In this document: piece by piece, positions 33,391 through 43,346 of the stretch
Layout of the letters: the number at the start of each line of letters is the position of its first letter
Numbering within the stretch: the first letter of the stretch is position 1
Assembly: GCA_028683855.1 (NCBI GenBank)
Contig: JAQUHA010000014.1
Location: 1 to 64,000, forward strand
Source: Desulfuromonadaceae bacterium
GTDB taxonomy: Bacteria; Desulfobacterota; Desulfuromonadia; Geobacterales; Pseudopelobacteraceae
Direction: 5' to 3'
Length of the DNA stretch: 64,000 nt
The notes under the pieces: generated by a model
What the model was told of the DNA's origin: nothing
The model's input: the letters and a program-made list of their open reading frames with translations, nothing else
Database searches by the model: none
Translations under genes and position numbers: made by a program

Positions 33391-34410
33391 ATGCTTCTGC
33401 TCTCAATTGAAACTTCCTGTGATGAAACAGCCGCCGCAGTTGTACGTGGCGGTCGTGAAATTCTCTCCTCAGTAGTATCCTCCCAGATAGCCATTCATGC
33501 TGAATATGGTGGTGTAGTACCTGAAATTGCGTCAAGAAAACACCTTGAGTCAATTACTCCGGTTATAAAAGAAGCTCTTCATATTGCTGAAGTCGGCATG
33601 GATGCTTTCGATGGGGTGGCTGTTACCCGTGGTCCAGGGCTGTCAGGTGCCCTGCTGGTCGGATTTTCGGCAGCCAAATCAATTGCCGCCGCCCTCAGGA
33701 TACCTTTGATTGGTGTTCATCATATTGAGGGGCATATTTTTGCAGGTTTTCTGGAAAAGCCGGTAGCTTTCCCCTTTCTGGCACTGGTTGTTTCCGGAGG
33801 TCATACGCATCTTTACTACGTCGAAGGATTCGGACAATATTCTACGCTTGGCAGAACCATTGACGATGCAGCCGGAGAAGCTTACGACAAGAGTGCTAAA
33901 ATAATGGGGATGCCTTATCCGGGTGGCGCAGTAATAGATAAAATGGCTCAGAGCGGAAATCCTGATGCGGTCAAACTTCCGCGCCCGCTTCTCCATGACG
34001 GCACTCTTAACTTCAGCTTTAGTGGTTTAAAAACAGCTGTACTTCAATATGTTATGAAAAATCCAGTCATAATACCCGGTAAGGCTGCTAACGATCTTTG
34101 TGCATCTTTTCAGAATGCAGTATGTGATGTATTGACGGCAAAAACAGAAGCAGCCATTCGTCAGACCGGCGCGGAACGTCTTGTCGTCGCTGGAGGAGTT
34201 GCCTGCAATAGTGGTTTGCGTAGCGTAATGTCATTGTTATCAGATAAGCTTGGCGTTGAACTGTATATTCCTTCGCCCTCATTGTGTGGAGATAATGCTG
34301 CAATGATTGCTGTTCCGGGAGATTATTATCTATCGCAAGGTATAGTTTCTCCTAATACTCTGGATGTAACTGCAACATGGAATATGGATAGTATAAAGGA
34401 GATGTTTTAG
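33391..34410 (+). CDS. tsaD: tRNA N6-adenosine threonylcarbamoyltransferase TsaD
   Basis: A 339-residue ASKHA-fold enzyme with LLSIETSCDETAAAVV at the N-terminus, metal-binding HIEGHIFAG (two His), LALVVSGGHTHLYYV and GDNAAMIA near the end. With TsaB and TsaE it moves the threonylcarbamoyl group onto A37 of ANN-decoding tRNAs. A Sua5/YrdC-type gene, which makes the donor, lies 2.2 kb downstream. Stop and start codons abut with both neighbours, indicating a tight operon. Confidence 0.96.
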   Translation: MLLLSIETSCDETAAAVVRGGREILSSVVSSQIAIHAEYGGVVPEIASRKHLESITPVIKEALHIAEVGMDAFDGVAVTRGPGLSGALLVGFSAAKSIAAALRIPLIGVHHIEGHIFAGFLEKPVAFPFLALVVSGGHTHLYYVEGFGQYSTLGRTIDDAAGEAYDKSAKIMGMPYPGGAVIDKMAQSGNPDAVKLPRPLLHDGTLNFSFSGLKTAVLQYVMKNPVIIPGKAANDLCASFQNAVCDVLTAKTEAAIRQTGAERLVVAGGVACNSGLRSVMSLLSDKLGVELYIPSPSLCGDNAAMIAVPGDYYLSQGIVSPNTLDVTATWNMDSIKEMF

Positions 34411-35223
34411 ATGTCTGCTGTTCGTCGTCCCTTAAAATCACTTGGTCAGAACTTTCTGGTTGATGGCAATGTAATCGATAAAATTATTCAGGCAGCTGAA
34501 ATCAGACAGGGTCAGTCAGTACTTGAAATAGGTCCCGGTCGAGGTGCTTTGACTGCTACACTTTCCGTGTGCGCTGGAGAACTTGTACTCATAGAATTTG
34601 ATCATGCACTGGCATCCTGGCATCAAGAACAGTTTAAAGATCAGAGGAATGTTAGAGTAATCGATGGTGATGTGTTGAAAGTTGATCTTTCTGACCTACT
34701 TGCAGAAAGAGCCGACAGATGGAATGTTGTTGCAAATCTCCCCTATAATATTTCAACGGAAGTTCTCTTTCGTCTCTACGGAGTTCATAACAGAATATCG
34801 AGAATGACTCTTATGCTTCAAAAAGAGGTTGGTGACCGTCTTATTGCTCCCCCGGACTGTTCGGCGTATGGTGTTACAACCGTGCTGCTTGGACTCTGGT
34901 TTGACATCAGCCGTGCTTTTGTAGTTCACCCCGGTTCCTTTCATCCGAGTCCCAAAGTCGATTCGGTAGTACTTAATTTTATACCGCGTTCAGAGGCGCG
35001 CGCTGAAGTTGGTAATGAAGATGTTTTCAGATCAGTTGTTAAAATTGCTTTTTCGATGCGTCGCAAGACCCTTGTCAACTGTCTTAAATCTGCGGAATTT
35101 GCAAAAAAAATCAACTGTCTCGAACTGCTTGATGTCTGTGGTATTGATGGCAGAAGAAGAGGAGAGACGCTCTCGCTGGAGGAGTTTGCAACGCTCTCCA
35201 GATGGGTTACAAAACATATATGA
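34411..35223 (+). CDS. rsmA: 16S rRNA (adenine1518/1519-N6)-dimethyltransferase RsmA
   Basis: This 270-residue SAM-dependent methyltransferase starts right after the tsaD stop. LGQNFLVDGNVIDKI, the SAM site VLEIGPGRGALT, acidic IEFD and the catalytic NLPYNIST are all present, as is FHPSPKVDSVVL. It dimethylates two adenosines in the 3' end of 16S rRNA during small-subunit maturation. Its TGA overlaps the rmuC ATG (ATGA). Confidence 0.95.
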   Translation: MSAVRRPLKSLGQNFLVDGNVIDKIIQAAEIRQGQSVLEIGPGRGALTATLSVCAGELVLIEFDHALASWHQEQFKDQRNVRVIDGDVLKVDLSDLLAERADRWNVVANLPYNISTEVLFRLYGVHNRISRMTLMLQKEVGDRLIAPPDCSAYGVTTVLLGLWFDISRAFVVHPGSFHPSPKVDSVVLNFIPRSEARAEVGNEDVFRSVVKIAFSMRRKTLVNCLKSAEFAKKINCLELLDVCGIDGRRRGETLSLEEFATLSRWVTKHI

Positions 35224-36566
35224 CTGAAGTTTTGGCATACTCCATTTTTTTGCTTTTATTATTCTGCTCTGCTTCTCTTTGTCTGCTGTTAATGAGAAAC
35301 AGAGGTGGCAATTCGGAGAGTTTAGAACTTCAAAATAGAACTGACGCTGTCGAAAAAATACTTGAACGTCATGAACGACTTTTGAGAGAAGAGCTAGCGC
35401 TAAATCGTGGGGAGTCTCAGGAAAATTCTCGCAGGACACGTGAAGAGATGACAGCAGGTATTGCCTTACTTGGTGACTCACTCTCCAGACGAATGACTGA
35501 TATTGCCGGTCTTCAGAAGAATCAGCTGGAGCTGTTTTCATCCCAATTGAAAAGTCTGACTGCCAGTAACGAGGAGCGGCTTGACAAATTACGCGATGCA
35601 GTTGACGCCCGTTTAAAACTTATTCAGGAGGATAATTCACTCAAGCTTGAACAGATGCGGGTTACCGTGGATGAAAAACTGCACGATACCCTTGAAAAAC
35701 GTCTTGGCGACTCCTTTAAGCTTGTGAGTGAACGTCTTGAGCTTGTACAACGTGGTCTGGGGGAGATGCAGACGCTTGCAAACGGTGTCGGTGATCTTAA
35801 AAAAGTGCTGACCAATGTTAAAACGCGCGGAACTTTTGGAGAGATCCAGTTAGGGAGTCTACTTGAGCAGATTTTAGCCCCCGGACAGTATGACTCTAAT
35901 GTTGAAACAAGGAAAGGCAGCGGTCAACGTGTGGAATATGCTTTGAAACTTCCGGGTCGTGACGGTACAACAGACGGTATGGTCTGGCTGCCTTTAGACG
36001 CAAAGTTTCCGCAGGAGGATTATCTTAGATTGATTGATGCCGTTGAAGCGGCAGATGTTTCAGCGGCAGCAGATTCCAGAAAACGGCTTGAACATTCTGT
36101 GCGCGAAATGGCAAAGATGATTCGTGACAAGTATCTTGACCCACCTCATACAACAGATTTCGGAGTTATGTTTCTCCCTACAGAGGGGTTGTATGCCGAG
36201 GTGTTACGTCTTCCTGGACTCTTTGAGTCTCTTCAGCGTGATTTTAAAGTAGTGATATCCGGTCCAACAACGGTTGCAGCTCTTCTTAATAGTCTGCAGA
36301 TGGGTTTCAGGACTCTTGCTATCGAAAAACGTTCGGCTGAAGTCTGGAATCTTCTTGGTGCTGTGCGTACCGAGTTCTCAAAGTTCGGAGTTACTCTCGA
36401 TAAAACCCGTAAAAAACTGCTGGAAGCCGGCAATCATATTGATCAGGCAGCAAGCCGCACCAGAGTTATTGAGCGTAAATTGCGTGATGTGCAGGATTAT
36501 TCAGGCTCTGAAGCAGAGGATATTTCTGAGCTGGAAGAAATTACTGAAACTTTAGACGATGTGTAA
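35220..36566 (+). CDS. rmuC: DNA recombination protein RmuC
   Basis: ATG 35220 overlaps the rsmA stop as ATGA, which is a better start than ATG 35202 inside rsmA. The 448-residue product has an N-terminal membrane anchor, a long coiled coil (about residues 35-200) and a C-terminal RmuC nuclease-like domain: KTRGTFGEIQLGSLLEQIL, LPLDAKFPQEDYLRL, MFLPTEGLYAEVL and GPTTVAALLNSLQMGF. RmuC restrains recombination at inverted repeats; mechanism is not well settled. The family length is about normal. Confidence 0.93.
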   Translation: MTEVLAYSIFLLLLFCSASLCLLLMRNRGGNSESLELQNRTDAVEKILERHERLLREELALNRGESQENSRRTREEMTAGIALLGDSLSRRMTDIAGLQKNQLELFSSQLKSLTASNEERLDKLRDAVDARLKLIQEDNSLKLEQMRVTVDEKLHDTLEKRLGDSFKLVSERLELVQRGLGEMQTLANGVGDLKKVLTNVKTRGTFGEIQLGSLLEQILAPGQYDSNVETRKGSGQRVEYALKLPGRDGTTDGMVWLPLDAKFPQEDYLRLIDAVEAADVSAAADSRKRLEHSVREMAKMIRDKYLDPPHTTDFGVMFLPTEGLYAEVLRLPGLFESLQRDFKVVISGPTTVAALLNSLQMGFRTLAIEKRSAEVWNLLGAVRTEFSKFGVTLDKTRKKLLEAGNHIDQAASRTRVIERKLRDVQDYSGSEAEDISELEEITETLDDV

Positions 36567-36583
36567 TTACAGAGGAACCATTA

Positions 36584-37192
36584 ATGATACTGGAAATTAA
36601 TCCGCATAATCCAAAACCCCACCAAATTTCACGTATAGTTGAAAGCCTTAAAGATGGTAAGGTAATCGCCTACCCGACAGATACTACCTACGGCATAGGC
36701 TGCTCTATATTTTGTAAAAAAAGTATCGAACGAATCTACCTTATGAAACAGCGCGACCGTCGTAAACCATTTTCGGTTATCTGTTCATCGCTCTCTGAAA
36801 TTTCTCAGTATGCTCGCGTGAGCAATTCTGCATTTAAGATAATAAAGCGATATCTTCCAGGTGCTTATACGTTTATATTCGAGGCTACCAGAGAGGTGCC
36901 GGATCTTCTGTTGACACGCCAGAAAACGGTCGGAATTCGTATGCCTGATAACAAAATATGTTGTGATATTGTTTCAGCACTCGGTAATCCAATAATTACA
37001 ACCAGCGCAAATATTTCAGGAGAAGAGCCTGAAGGTGATCCGCGCAACATTGCTGACACTTTTGGTAAACAGATAGACTATGTTATCGACGGCGGTATCC
37101 TGGCTACTGATGTCAGTTCTGTTGTCAGTCTGATAGGGGATAAACCGGAAGTCCTCCGTTTGGGGCTTGGTGATGTTTCGTGGTGTGCTTGA
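36584..37192 (+). CDS. L-threonylcarbamoyladenylate synthase, Sua5/YciO/YrdC family
   Basis: A 202-residue YrdC-fold protein with YPTDTTYGIGCSIFC, KQRDRRKPFSVICSS, the PGAYTFIFEAT strand, GIRMPD and TTSANISGEEPEGDP. It probably makes threonylcarbamoyl-AMP from Thr, bicarbonate and ATP for tRNA t6A formation, feeding TsaD encoded nearby. The YciO branch of the family can have another role, so the call is at family level. GAGG lies before ATG 36584. Confidence 0.88.
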   Translation: MILEINPHNPKPHQISRIVESLKDGKVIAYPTDTTYGIGCSIFCKKSIERIYLMKQRDRRKPFSVICSSLSEISQYARVSNSAFKIIKRYLPGAYTFIFEATREVPDLLLTRQKTVGIRMPDNKICCDIVSALGNPIITTSANISGEEPEGDPRNIADTFGKQIDYVIDGGILATDVSSVVSLIGDKPEVLRLGLGDVSWCA

Positions 37193-37198
37193 TCTGGG

Positions 37199-37570
37199 GT
37201 GTGTGTGCGTAAAACTACCGTAAGAAATGGTATGCGTTTTGTGGCAACCGCCTTGATACTTATAATAATCTCAAGTTTTTATCATGTGCAGGTATCGGAA
37301 ATATTATCGCTCTCTCTCTCTGCTGAGAATCGTTTGTATAGTCTCGGTATTTTCTGGGCAGCAGCTATAGGAGTTTACGGTGTTCTGCTAATAACCATCG
37401 GTCTGCTTCTCTCGCCGCTCAAGAATGATTTTAAAATTCGTCTTACCCCTCTTTTTATAGGTATCTCTTTAATGGTCTGCCTGTTTTTTTATCTGCTCTC
37501 CGCAGCAATCGAGAGACCGTTCAGAGACGAACAGAGGCGGTTACGCCCCGGAGAAACTATTAATATCTGA
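37199..37570 (+). CDS. Small integral membrane protein, unknown function
   Basis: A 123-residue protein starting at GTG 37199 (GTG 37205 is also possible). It has about three hydrophobic segments (FVATALILIIISSFYHV; IFWAAAIGVYGVLLITIGLLL; LFIGISLMVCLFFYLLSAAI) and a charged C-terminus. It follows the Sua5-type gene by 6 bp, so they are likely co-transcribed. I do not recognise a family. Confidence 0.65.
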   Translation: MCVRKTTVRNGMRFVATALILIIISSFYHVQVSEILSLSLSAENRLYSLGIFWAAAIGVYGVLLITIGLLLSPLKNDFKIRLTPLFIGISLMVCLFFYLLSAAIERPFRDEQRRLRPGETINI

Positions 37571-37672
37571 TTTCAGATTATAAACCTTGTTCATATTAAA
37601 TTGGCTATATGCTTGAAAGTTATTATAAAATCCCGGGCAGTAAAGCTCCGGAGCAGATAAACGGGATAGATA

Positions 37673-38998
37673 ATGAGGAACATTAAATTCCAACACCTTA
37701 TTAAGACGGATAAACCCGATGACTGGTTCGGTCTTAAGGGGCGTATCTCAACTTCTCTTCAGTTTATACATCTGATTCTAAATAATTTCGCGATCCATAA
37801 AGGTGCGCTTCGTGCCTCCGCACTAACCTATACGACAGTACTTTCTCTTGTTCCATTTCTTGCTATTGCTTTCTCAGTCCTCAAAGGTCTTGGTGCACAA
37901 AATGCGCTTGAACCGCTATTGCAGCAGCTGGCTGGAGATTCAGAGGAGACTATTTCGCGTATTATCGCTTATGTGAACAATACCAACATGAAGTCGATGG
38001 GAGCCATCGGTCTTGTAATGCTCGTTCTTACTGTGGTCTCGCTTATGGGGAGTATAGAGGAGGCGTTTAATGCCGTATGGGGGGTAAGTGAAACCCGATC
38101 GCTTCACAGACGTTTCAGTGATTATCTTGGTGTTGTCATTGTTGGTCCTATTCTCCTTCTTGCAGCTACAAGCATGACCTCCTCTCTACAGAGCCAGTGG
38201 TTGCTGCAATGGCTTGTTCAGAACACGTATATAGGTGATGCAATACTTTTCCTGTTCCGCTTCCTCCCCTATCTGAGCGTCTGGATTGCAATGGTTTTCA
38301 TGTACATTTTCATACCCAACATCAAGGTCCGCTTTCTTTCCGCGGTAACAGGAGGGGTGATTGCAGGTACAGCCTGGGAGTTGGCTCAGTGGGGATACTT
38401 TCACTTTCAGATAGGGGTTGCAAAATATAATGCTATATATGGCACCCTGGCTGCTGTTCCTGTGTTTTTGGTCTGGATATATACAAGCTGGTTGATAGTG
38501 CTTTTTGGTCTTGAGATAGTATTTGCCCATCAGCATAGAAGCCATCTTATTTCGCTGAATACTGATACACGTCTATCTACAGTAGACAGGGAACAGCTTG
38601 CCATAGCTTTGCTGCTTCAGGTTAATCTGCATTTTCAGAAAGGCGGCAGAGCACCCTCATCACAACTTCTGGCTGATGAACTGAATGTACCTCTTTTGCT
38701 TCTTGAGCCAATATTTGAAGAGTTCAGGCAATCGGGCAATCTGGTAACCACCTCTGGAGATGAGCCCGGTTGGTTGCCTGCAAGTGACTCATCAGTCGTA
38801 CAGCTTGCAGCAGTTGTATCACTGCTTCGTGGTACCTCTTCAATCAAGGCTGAGACTCCTGTCATGCAGCTTGCCGAACGTATTGTAAAACAGGTATGTA
38901 ATAGCGGTATGGATAGTCTTAAAGGGGTTAATCTGCGAGATCTGTTAGTAAAAGCTGAAAATGAGATTTCTGGTTTTAACGGAGATACAATTAAATGA
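37673..38998 (+). CDS. YihY/BrkB-family inner membrane protein
   Basis: A 441-residue protein with the YihY fold: HKGALRASALTYTTVLSLVPFLAIAFSVL, an SEETISRIIAYV amphipathic stretch, VLTVVSLMGSIEEAFNAVWGV and YGTLAAVPVFLVWIYTSWLIVLFGLEI, with about six membrane segments. The last 140 residues are soluble and resemble a winged-helix-like extension (LLADELNVPLLLLEPIFEEFRQSG). Function of the family is not settled; it is not the RNase BN it was once named for. It overlaps sucA by 4 bp. Confidence 0.9.
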   Translation: MRNIKFQHLIKTDKPDDWFGLKGRISTSLQFIHLILNNFAIHKGALRASALTYTTVLSLVPFLAIAFSVLKGLGAQNALEPLLQQLAGDSEETISRIIAYVNNTNMKSMGAIGLVMLVLTVVSLMGSIEEAFNAVWGVSETRSLHRRFSDYLGVVIVGPILLLAATSMTSSLQSQWLLQWLVQNTYIGDAILFLFRFLPYLSVWIAMVFMYIFIPNIKVRFLSAVTGGVIAGTAWELAQWGYFHFQIGVAKYNAIYGTLAAVPVFLVWIYTSWLIVLFGLEIVFAHQHRSHLISLNTDTRLSTVDREQLAIALLLQVNLHFQKGGRAPSSQLLADELNVPLLLLEPIFEEFRQSGNLVTTSGDEPGWLPASDSSVVQLAAVVSLLRGTSSIKAETPVMQLAERIVKQVCNSGMDSLKGVNLRDLLVKAENEISGFNGDTIK

Positions 38999-41688
38999 TA
39001 GAGAATTTTCTAGCCGCAGTTTCAGGTGAGCAGCTTGATGCTCTTTACCGTAAGTGGCAGAGATCGGAAGATTCAGTTCCAGAGGAGTGGCGATTCTTAT
39101 TTTCCGGTTTTGAGCTTGGTATGGATTTGCCGACTTCTCTGAATAATAAGTTTGATGAAACCGCTGCGCTGAAACTGTCCGGTGTCCAGTCTCTCATATA
39201 CCGCTACCGTTCCATAGGACATCTCATAGCCTGTACGGATCCTCTATCCAGTTGCAGAATTTCTCATCCACAGTTGGAGCTATCCAATTTTGGACTTGAA
39301 GAGAGAGACCTGGAAAAGCAATTTGTCTGCAGGCGCTTTATAAAAGAGAGAGCAACACTGGCTGAAATTTTGAATACAATGCGAGAAACCTACTGCCGCG
39401 AAATAGGCGTTGAATTCATGCATATTGAAAATCCGGATGAACGCCAATGGTTGATAGACAGGATGGAACCGAGTCGTAATCATCCGAATCTCACAGCTGA
39501 TGAAAAATTGCATATTCTTGAAATGCTGCATAAAGCAGCCCTGTTTGAGGCTTTTCTGCATAGAAGATTCATTGGGCAGAAAAGATTTTCGCTTGAAGGT
39601 GGAGAGATTCTTATTCCTGTTATGGATCGGATTGTTTCAAGCTCTCCGGAATCTGGCATTACCGACATAGTTATGGGTATGTCGCACAGGGGTAGATTGA
39701 ATGTTCTGGCACATATTTTACACAAGCCTTATCAGACAATTTTTGCCGAATTCAGGGAACTCAACTCGCTCGGTTTCACCGGTGACGGGGATGTTAAGTA
39801 TCACAAAGGCTATTCATCTGATGTTGATGCTAATGGGAAGAGCGTGCACATCACAATTGCTGCAAACCCGAGTCACCTTGAAGCAGTAAATGCTGTAGTT
39901 GAGGGTAAAAGCAGAGCCAGACAGGATCGGTATGGTACTAATGGCAATTCCCGTGTACTCCCCCTACTGATTCACGGTGACGCTGCTTTTGCAGGGCAGG
40001 GCAGTGTAATGGAAGTTTTGAATATGTCGGGACTGGCCGGCTATTCAACCGGTGGCACAATACACCTGGTGCTTAATAACCAGATAGGTTTTACGACGCT
40101 TCCAAAGGATGCAAGATCCACAAATTACGCGACAGATGTTGCCAAGATGCTCTCCTGCCCTATTTTCCACGTTCAGGGGGAGTCTCCTGAAGCTGCAATG
40201 CAGGCGGTGGGGCTTGCAATGGAATATCGCAGAGAATTCAAGCGTGATGTAGTTATAGAACTTATCTGCTACCGTCGTCATGGTCACAATGAAGGGGACG
40301 AACCGGCATTCACTCAGCCTAAAATGTATGGGCAGATTGCAGCACGTACTCCCGTTAACTTCATGTATGCAGCCTATCTTGCTAAAGAGTGCGGTATTTC
40401 AGCCAACAGGCTCGAGATGCTTGAACAGAATGTTAATAATGCTCTGGAAACTGCCTTTAATCTCCCCTCGAAGGATGTAGCTGTTGGTTTTGCTGATCGT
40501 TGGAGTGATTTTCAGAAGAAATATGTAAATGCAGCAGTTGAAACGGAAGTTGCAACTGAAAAACTTGTAACATTGGCAAGGAGGCTTGCTGCGCTGCCTG
40601 CCTCGTTTTCACCTCATAAAAAAATTGAGACACTTATACAGAAACGTTTTGAAGCGGTTTTAAAAGGTGTGGGGATTGATTGGGGTAACGCCGAAACGCT
40701 TGCATACGCCACCCTTCTTGACCAGGGTTATTCTGTCCGTTTGTCAGGACAGGATTCGCAGCGTGGTACATTTAATCATCGTCACTGTGTGCTGGTAGAT
40801 GGCAGCAGCGAGTATAATTATAAACCTCTTGAATCAGTTGCGCGTGAAGGGGCGGTTTTTCAGGTTTGGAATAGTTTGCTCTCAGAATTTGGTGTTATGG
40901 GTTTTGAATATGGTTACTCATTGGAAAATCCAAAATGTCTTACAATATGGGAAGCGCAGTTTGGAGATTTTGCCAATGGAGCACAGGTTGTAATAGATCA
41001 ATTTATATCCAGCGGTGAAACTAAATGGAATAGAGCCAGCGGTTTGATATTGCTGCTTCCACATGGATATGAGGGGCAGGGGGCTGAACATTCGAGCGCC
41101 CGTATAGAGCGTTTTCTGCAGCTTTGTGCAAACGAAAATATGTTTGTTGTATGCCCGTCTACTCCGGCACAGATGTTCCACCTTTTGCGGAGGCAGATGC
41201 TTCAGACATTTAGAAAACCGCTTATCGTTTTCACCCCGAAAAGTCTTCTGCGCAATCCTTTGTCTGTTTCGAGTATCTCTGAATTCAGCGAAGGAAGTTT
41301 TAAAAAATGTATAGTTTCCAACGGTAACATTTCTACGGCAAGGCAACTGCTTTTCTGCAGTGGTAAAATATTCTATGAGCTTCAGGAAGAGCTTGTCAAG
41401 GCGGGCGTGGTGGATACTGTTATAGTTCGTATTGAACAGTTATATCCTTTAGATACCGTCGAGTTACTTGGGATTGTTGAACTATGTAACTCAGAGTGTC
41501 GATTCAGCTGGGTTCAGGAAGAGCCTGAGAATATGGGCGCATGGTACTTTGTTGAGCGACAGTTCAGAAAGCTCTCTGTTACATTAAATTATATAGGTCG
41601 AGCGGCAGATTCATGTCCAGCTGTAGGCTCTCATCATATTAACGCTGAGCAGCAGATTGAGATAATAGGTAAAGCTTTTATGTTTTGA
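38995..41688 (+). CDS. sucA: 2-oxoglutarate dehydrogenase E1 component
   Basis: An 897-residue thiamine-diphosphate-dependent E1. Key segments are SIGHLIACTDPL, MGMSHRGRLNVLAHIL, IAANPSHLEAVNAVVEG, GDAAFAGQGSVMEVLNMS with the TPP/Mg site NNQIGFTT, CYRRHGHNEGDEPAFTQP and SGQDSQRGTFNHRH. It decarboxylates 2-oxoglutarate and passes the succinyl group to the E2 lipoamide. Length is normal for the family. The usual E2 (sucB) and E3 genes are not adjacent, and the partner is a YihY gene with an ATGA overlap. Related bacteria often also use a ferredoxin-dependent oxidoreductase. Confidence 0.95.
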   Translation: MIENFLAAVSGEQLDALYRKWQRSEDSVPEEWRFLFSGFELGMDLPTSLNNKFDETAALKLSGVQSLIYRYRSIGHLIACTDPLSSCRISHPQLELSNFGLEERDLEKQFVCRRFIKERATLAEILNTMRETYCREIGVEFMHIENPDERQWLIDRMEPSRNHPNLTADEKLHILEMLHKAALFEAFLHRRFIGQKRFSLEGGEILIPVMDRIVSSSPESGITDIVMGMSHRGRLNVLAHILHKPYQTIFAEFRELNSLGFTGDGDVKYHKGYSSDVDANGKSVHITIAANPSHLEAVNAVVEGKSRARQDRYGTNGNSRVLPLLIHGDAAFAGQGSVMEVLNMSGLAGYSTGGTIHLVLNNQIGFTTLPKDARSTNYATDVAKMLSCPIFHVQGESPEAAMQAVGLAMEYRREFKRDVVIELICYRRHGHNEGDEPAFTQPKMYGQIAARTPVNFMYAAYLAKECGISANRLEMLEQNVNNALETAFNLPSKDVAVGFADRWSDFQKKYVNAAVETEVATEKLVTLARRLAALPASFSPHKKIETLIQKRFEAVLKGVGIDWGNAETLAYATLLDQGYSVRLSGQDSQRGTFNHRHCVLVDGSSEYNYKPLESVAREGAVFQVWNSLLSEFGVMGFEYGYSLENPKCLTIWEAQFGDFANGAQVVIDQFISSGETKWNRASGLILLLPHGYEGQGAEHSSARIERFLQLCANENMFVVCPSTPAQMFHLLRRQMLQTFRKPLIVFTPKSLLRNPLSVSSISEFSEGSFKKCIVSNGNISTARQLLFCSGKIFYELQEELVKAGVVDTVIVRIEQLYPLDTVELLGIVELCNSECRFSWVQEEPENMGAWYFVERQFRKLSVTLNYIGRAADSCPAVGSHHINAEQQIEIIGKAFMF

Positions 41689-41784
41689 GTTTATAAAGTT
41701 TGCTTATAACGTATGTTTTCTATTGCTGTTGACAATTAAGAAGAGTAAGTGTAAATAAAACCCACTTAAATTTAAAGGTATCTC

Positions 41785-43269
41785 ATGCTTAACTTACTTT
41801 TAATATCAGACAGTTCCAAGATTGAAAACATTAAAACCATTCTTCAGCCTGGCTTAAAAGTCATCATCGATGTCGTTGCCGATTTTGATCAGGGGCTTAA
41901 AAATGTTTTCGAGAAACGTCCTGCAACAGTCTGTATTCAGGATCAGATTGGCGGTGTTACCGGTGAGAGTGTAGCCAGGCACATTCAGATGTTGCTTGGT
42001 AACAGTGCTCCTACGTTCATTCTGCTTCATACTGGCAGCGGTAGTGCAAAGATGGTGAAAGGTCTTTATGCCCATTTTATTGATCTCTCAAAATCTAATG
42101 AAGTGGTAGCTGAAGATGTGAAAAATACTCTCAAAATGCTGCTTGGCGATCAGTGGGAAAGGGTCTGTATACACCCTGAAAAACCATTATCAGTCGGGAG
42201 TTTTTCTGATGAATCGCGTGAGGATGCAGACAAGCTTGTTGACGATCTGTTGTCAGATCTTGAGAAGTCCGGCTTTTCGCATCTTGACGAAGTTCCAGCA
42301 GTCGGGGAAGCTATCTGTCCTGCCGACTCTTCCCCTCTTGATTCAGAGAAACGTAAAATTAGCTCTTCTGACGGATCTGCTAATGTGGTTTCAGAAAAAG
42401 TACAACCTACTACTGACGAACTGGCTGATCTACTGCTTGCTAATGCAAGCAAGAGCTTAAATGAAGAGCAATCTGTTCGTACGAAGGCCGCTCCGGTTGC
42501 TCCGACTGCTCCAAAACCTTCTGAACAGCAGGTTAGTGCGCCGCTTAAATCGCCCGCTGTTGTGCCCAAGAAAGCTGACCCACCTGTGGCGCCTCAGGCA
42601 GCTGAGTTTGTTATTAAGAATGATAAACCTGCATCCGATGAGACTATACCTGAGGATCTGCTTCTAGCCTTTGAAGATAATTATCGATCTGAATCCAGAT
42701 TTTTTAATAGAACTGTCGCAAGCGCCCTTATAATTCTTTCCTGTGCAGGTGCCGGTTGGTATTTTTTAAAGCATCCACCCGGATCAACCAGCTCTGTTAA
42801 AAATAATGTTTCTACAACTTCGTCAAAGCTCGCTGCTCCGGCTAAGGTTATACCAGTTGAGAGTACGAAAAAAAAGGTCTCTGCGTCTGCTGCTGTACCT
42901 GACAAAAAAACCGGCGCTGTTGCTTCAGCGATGCCGAGCTTTATTCCAACAGAAGGCAAAGACAGCTCATACTCGGCAAAAAATCCGGGATGGGAGAGAT
43001 ACCTTGGAAAGAAGGCGGAATTCAGAGTCTTTAAGGATTCAGGTAAAATTAAAGCAATACAGGTTCTTTCAGTTAAAAAACAGATTATACAGGACGAATT
43101 TATCGAATCAATACTGCAGGAATTTACCGGTAGTCAGGAATACAAAGTTACGTCTCAAAAAACAAAAGCAGGTTTTCATATTGATAGTGGCAGAATCCAG
43201 AATAAACATGATATCCTGATATACAGGAAAGGCGGCGTGACAAAAGCTTTTGTTGTGTCACTCAACTGA
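41785..43269 (+). CDS. Membrane protein with receiver-like N-terminal domain
   Basis: A 494-residue protein. Residues 1-120 look like a receiver-type alpha/beta domain (LNLLLISDSSKIENIKTIL; ATVCIQDQIGGVTGESVARHIQ; PTFILLHTG) but the phospho-acceptor pattern is not clear. A low-complexity Ser/Pro/Ala/Lys stretch (about 180-310) precedes one transmembrane helix (TVASALIILSCAGAGWYFL), another Ser/Lys linker and a small C-terminal domain (AEFRVFKDSGKIKAIQVLS). It begins a run with a LysM protein and a PilB/GspE-type ATPase, suggesting a part in a pilus or secretion apparatus; that is inferred from position. Confidence 0.6.
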   Translation: MLNLLLISDSSKIENIKTILQPGLKVIIDVVADFDQGLKNVFEKRPATVCIQDQIGGVTGESVARHIQMLLGNSAPTFILLHTGSGSAKMVKGLYAHFIDLSKSNEVVAEDVKNTLKMLLGDQWERVCIHPEKPLSVGSFSDESREDADKLVDDLLSDLEKSGFSHLDEVPAVGEAICPADSSPLDSEKRKISSSDGSANVVSEKVQPTTDELADLLLANASKSLNEEQSVRTKAAPVAPTAPKPSEQQVSAPLKSPAVVPKKADPPVAPQAAEFVIKNDKPASDETIPEDLLLAFEDNYRSESRFFNRTVASALIILSCAGAGWYFLKHPPGSTSSVKNNVSTTSSKLAAPAKVIPVESTKKKVSASAAVPDKKTGAVASAMPSFIPTEGKDSSYSAKNPGWERYLGKKAEFRVFKDSGKIKAIQVLSVKKQIIQDEFIESILQEFTGSQEYKVTSQKTKAGFHIDSGRIQNKHDILIYRKGGVTKAFVVSLN

Positions 43270-43346
43270 TCTCTTTCTCTTTACCGGTCGTTAGTTCTGC
43301 TAATGTTTAACATTCATAGTTTTAAGAGTTTCTGCATGGAGACTAA

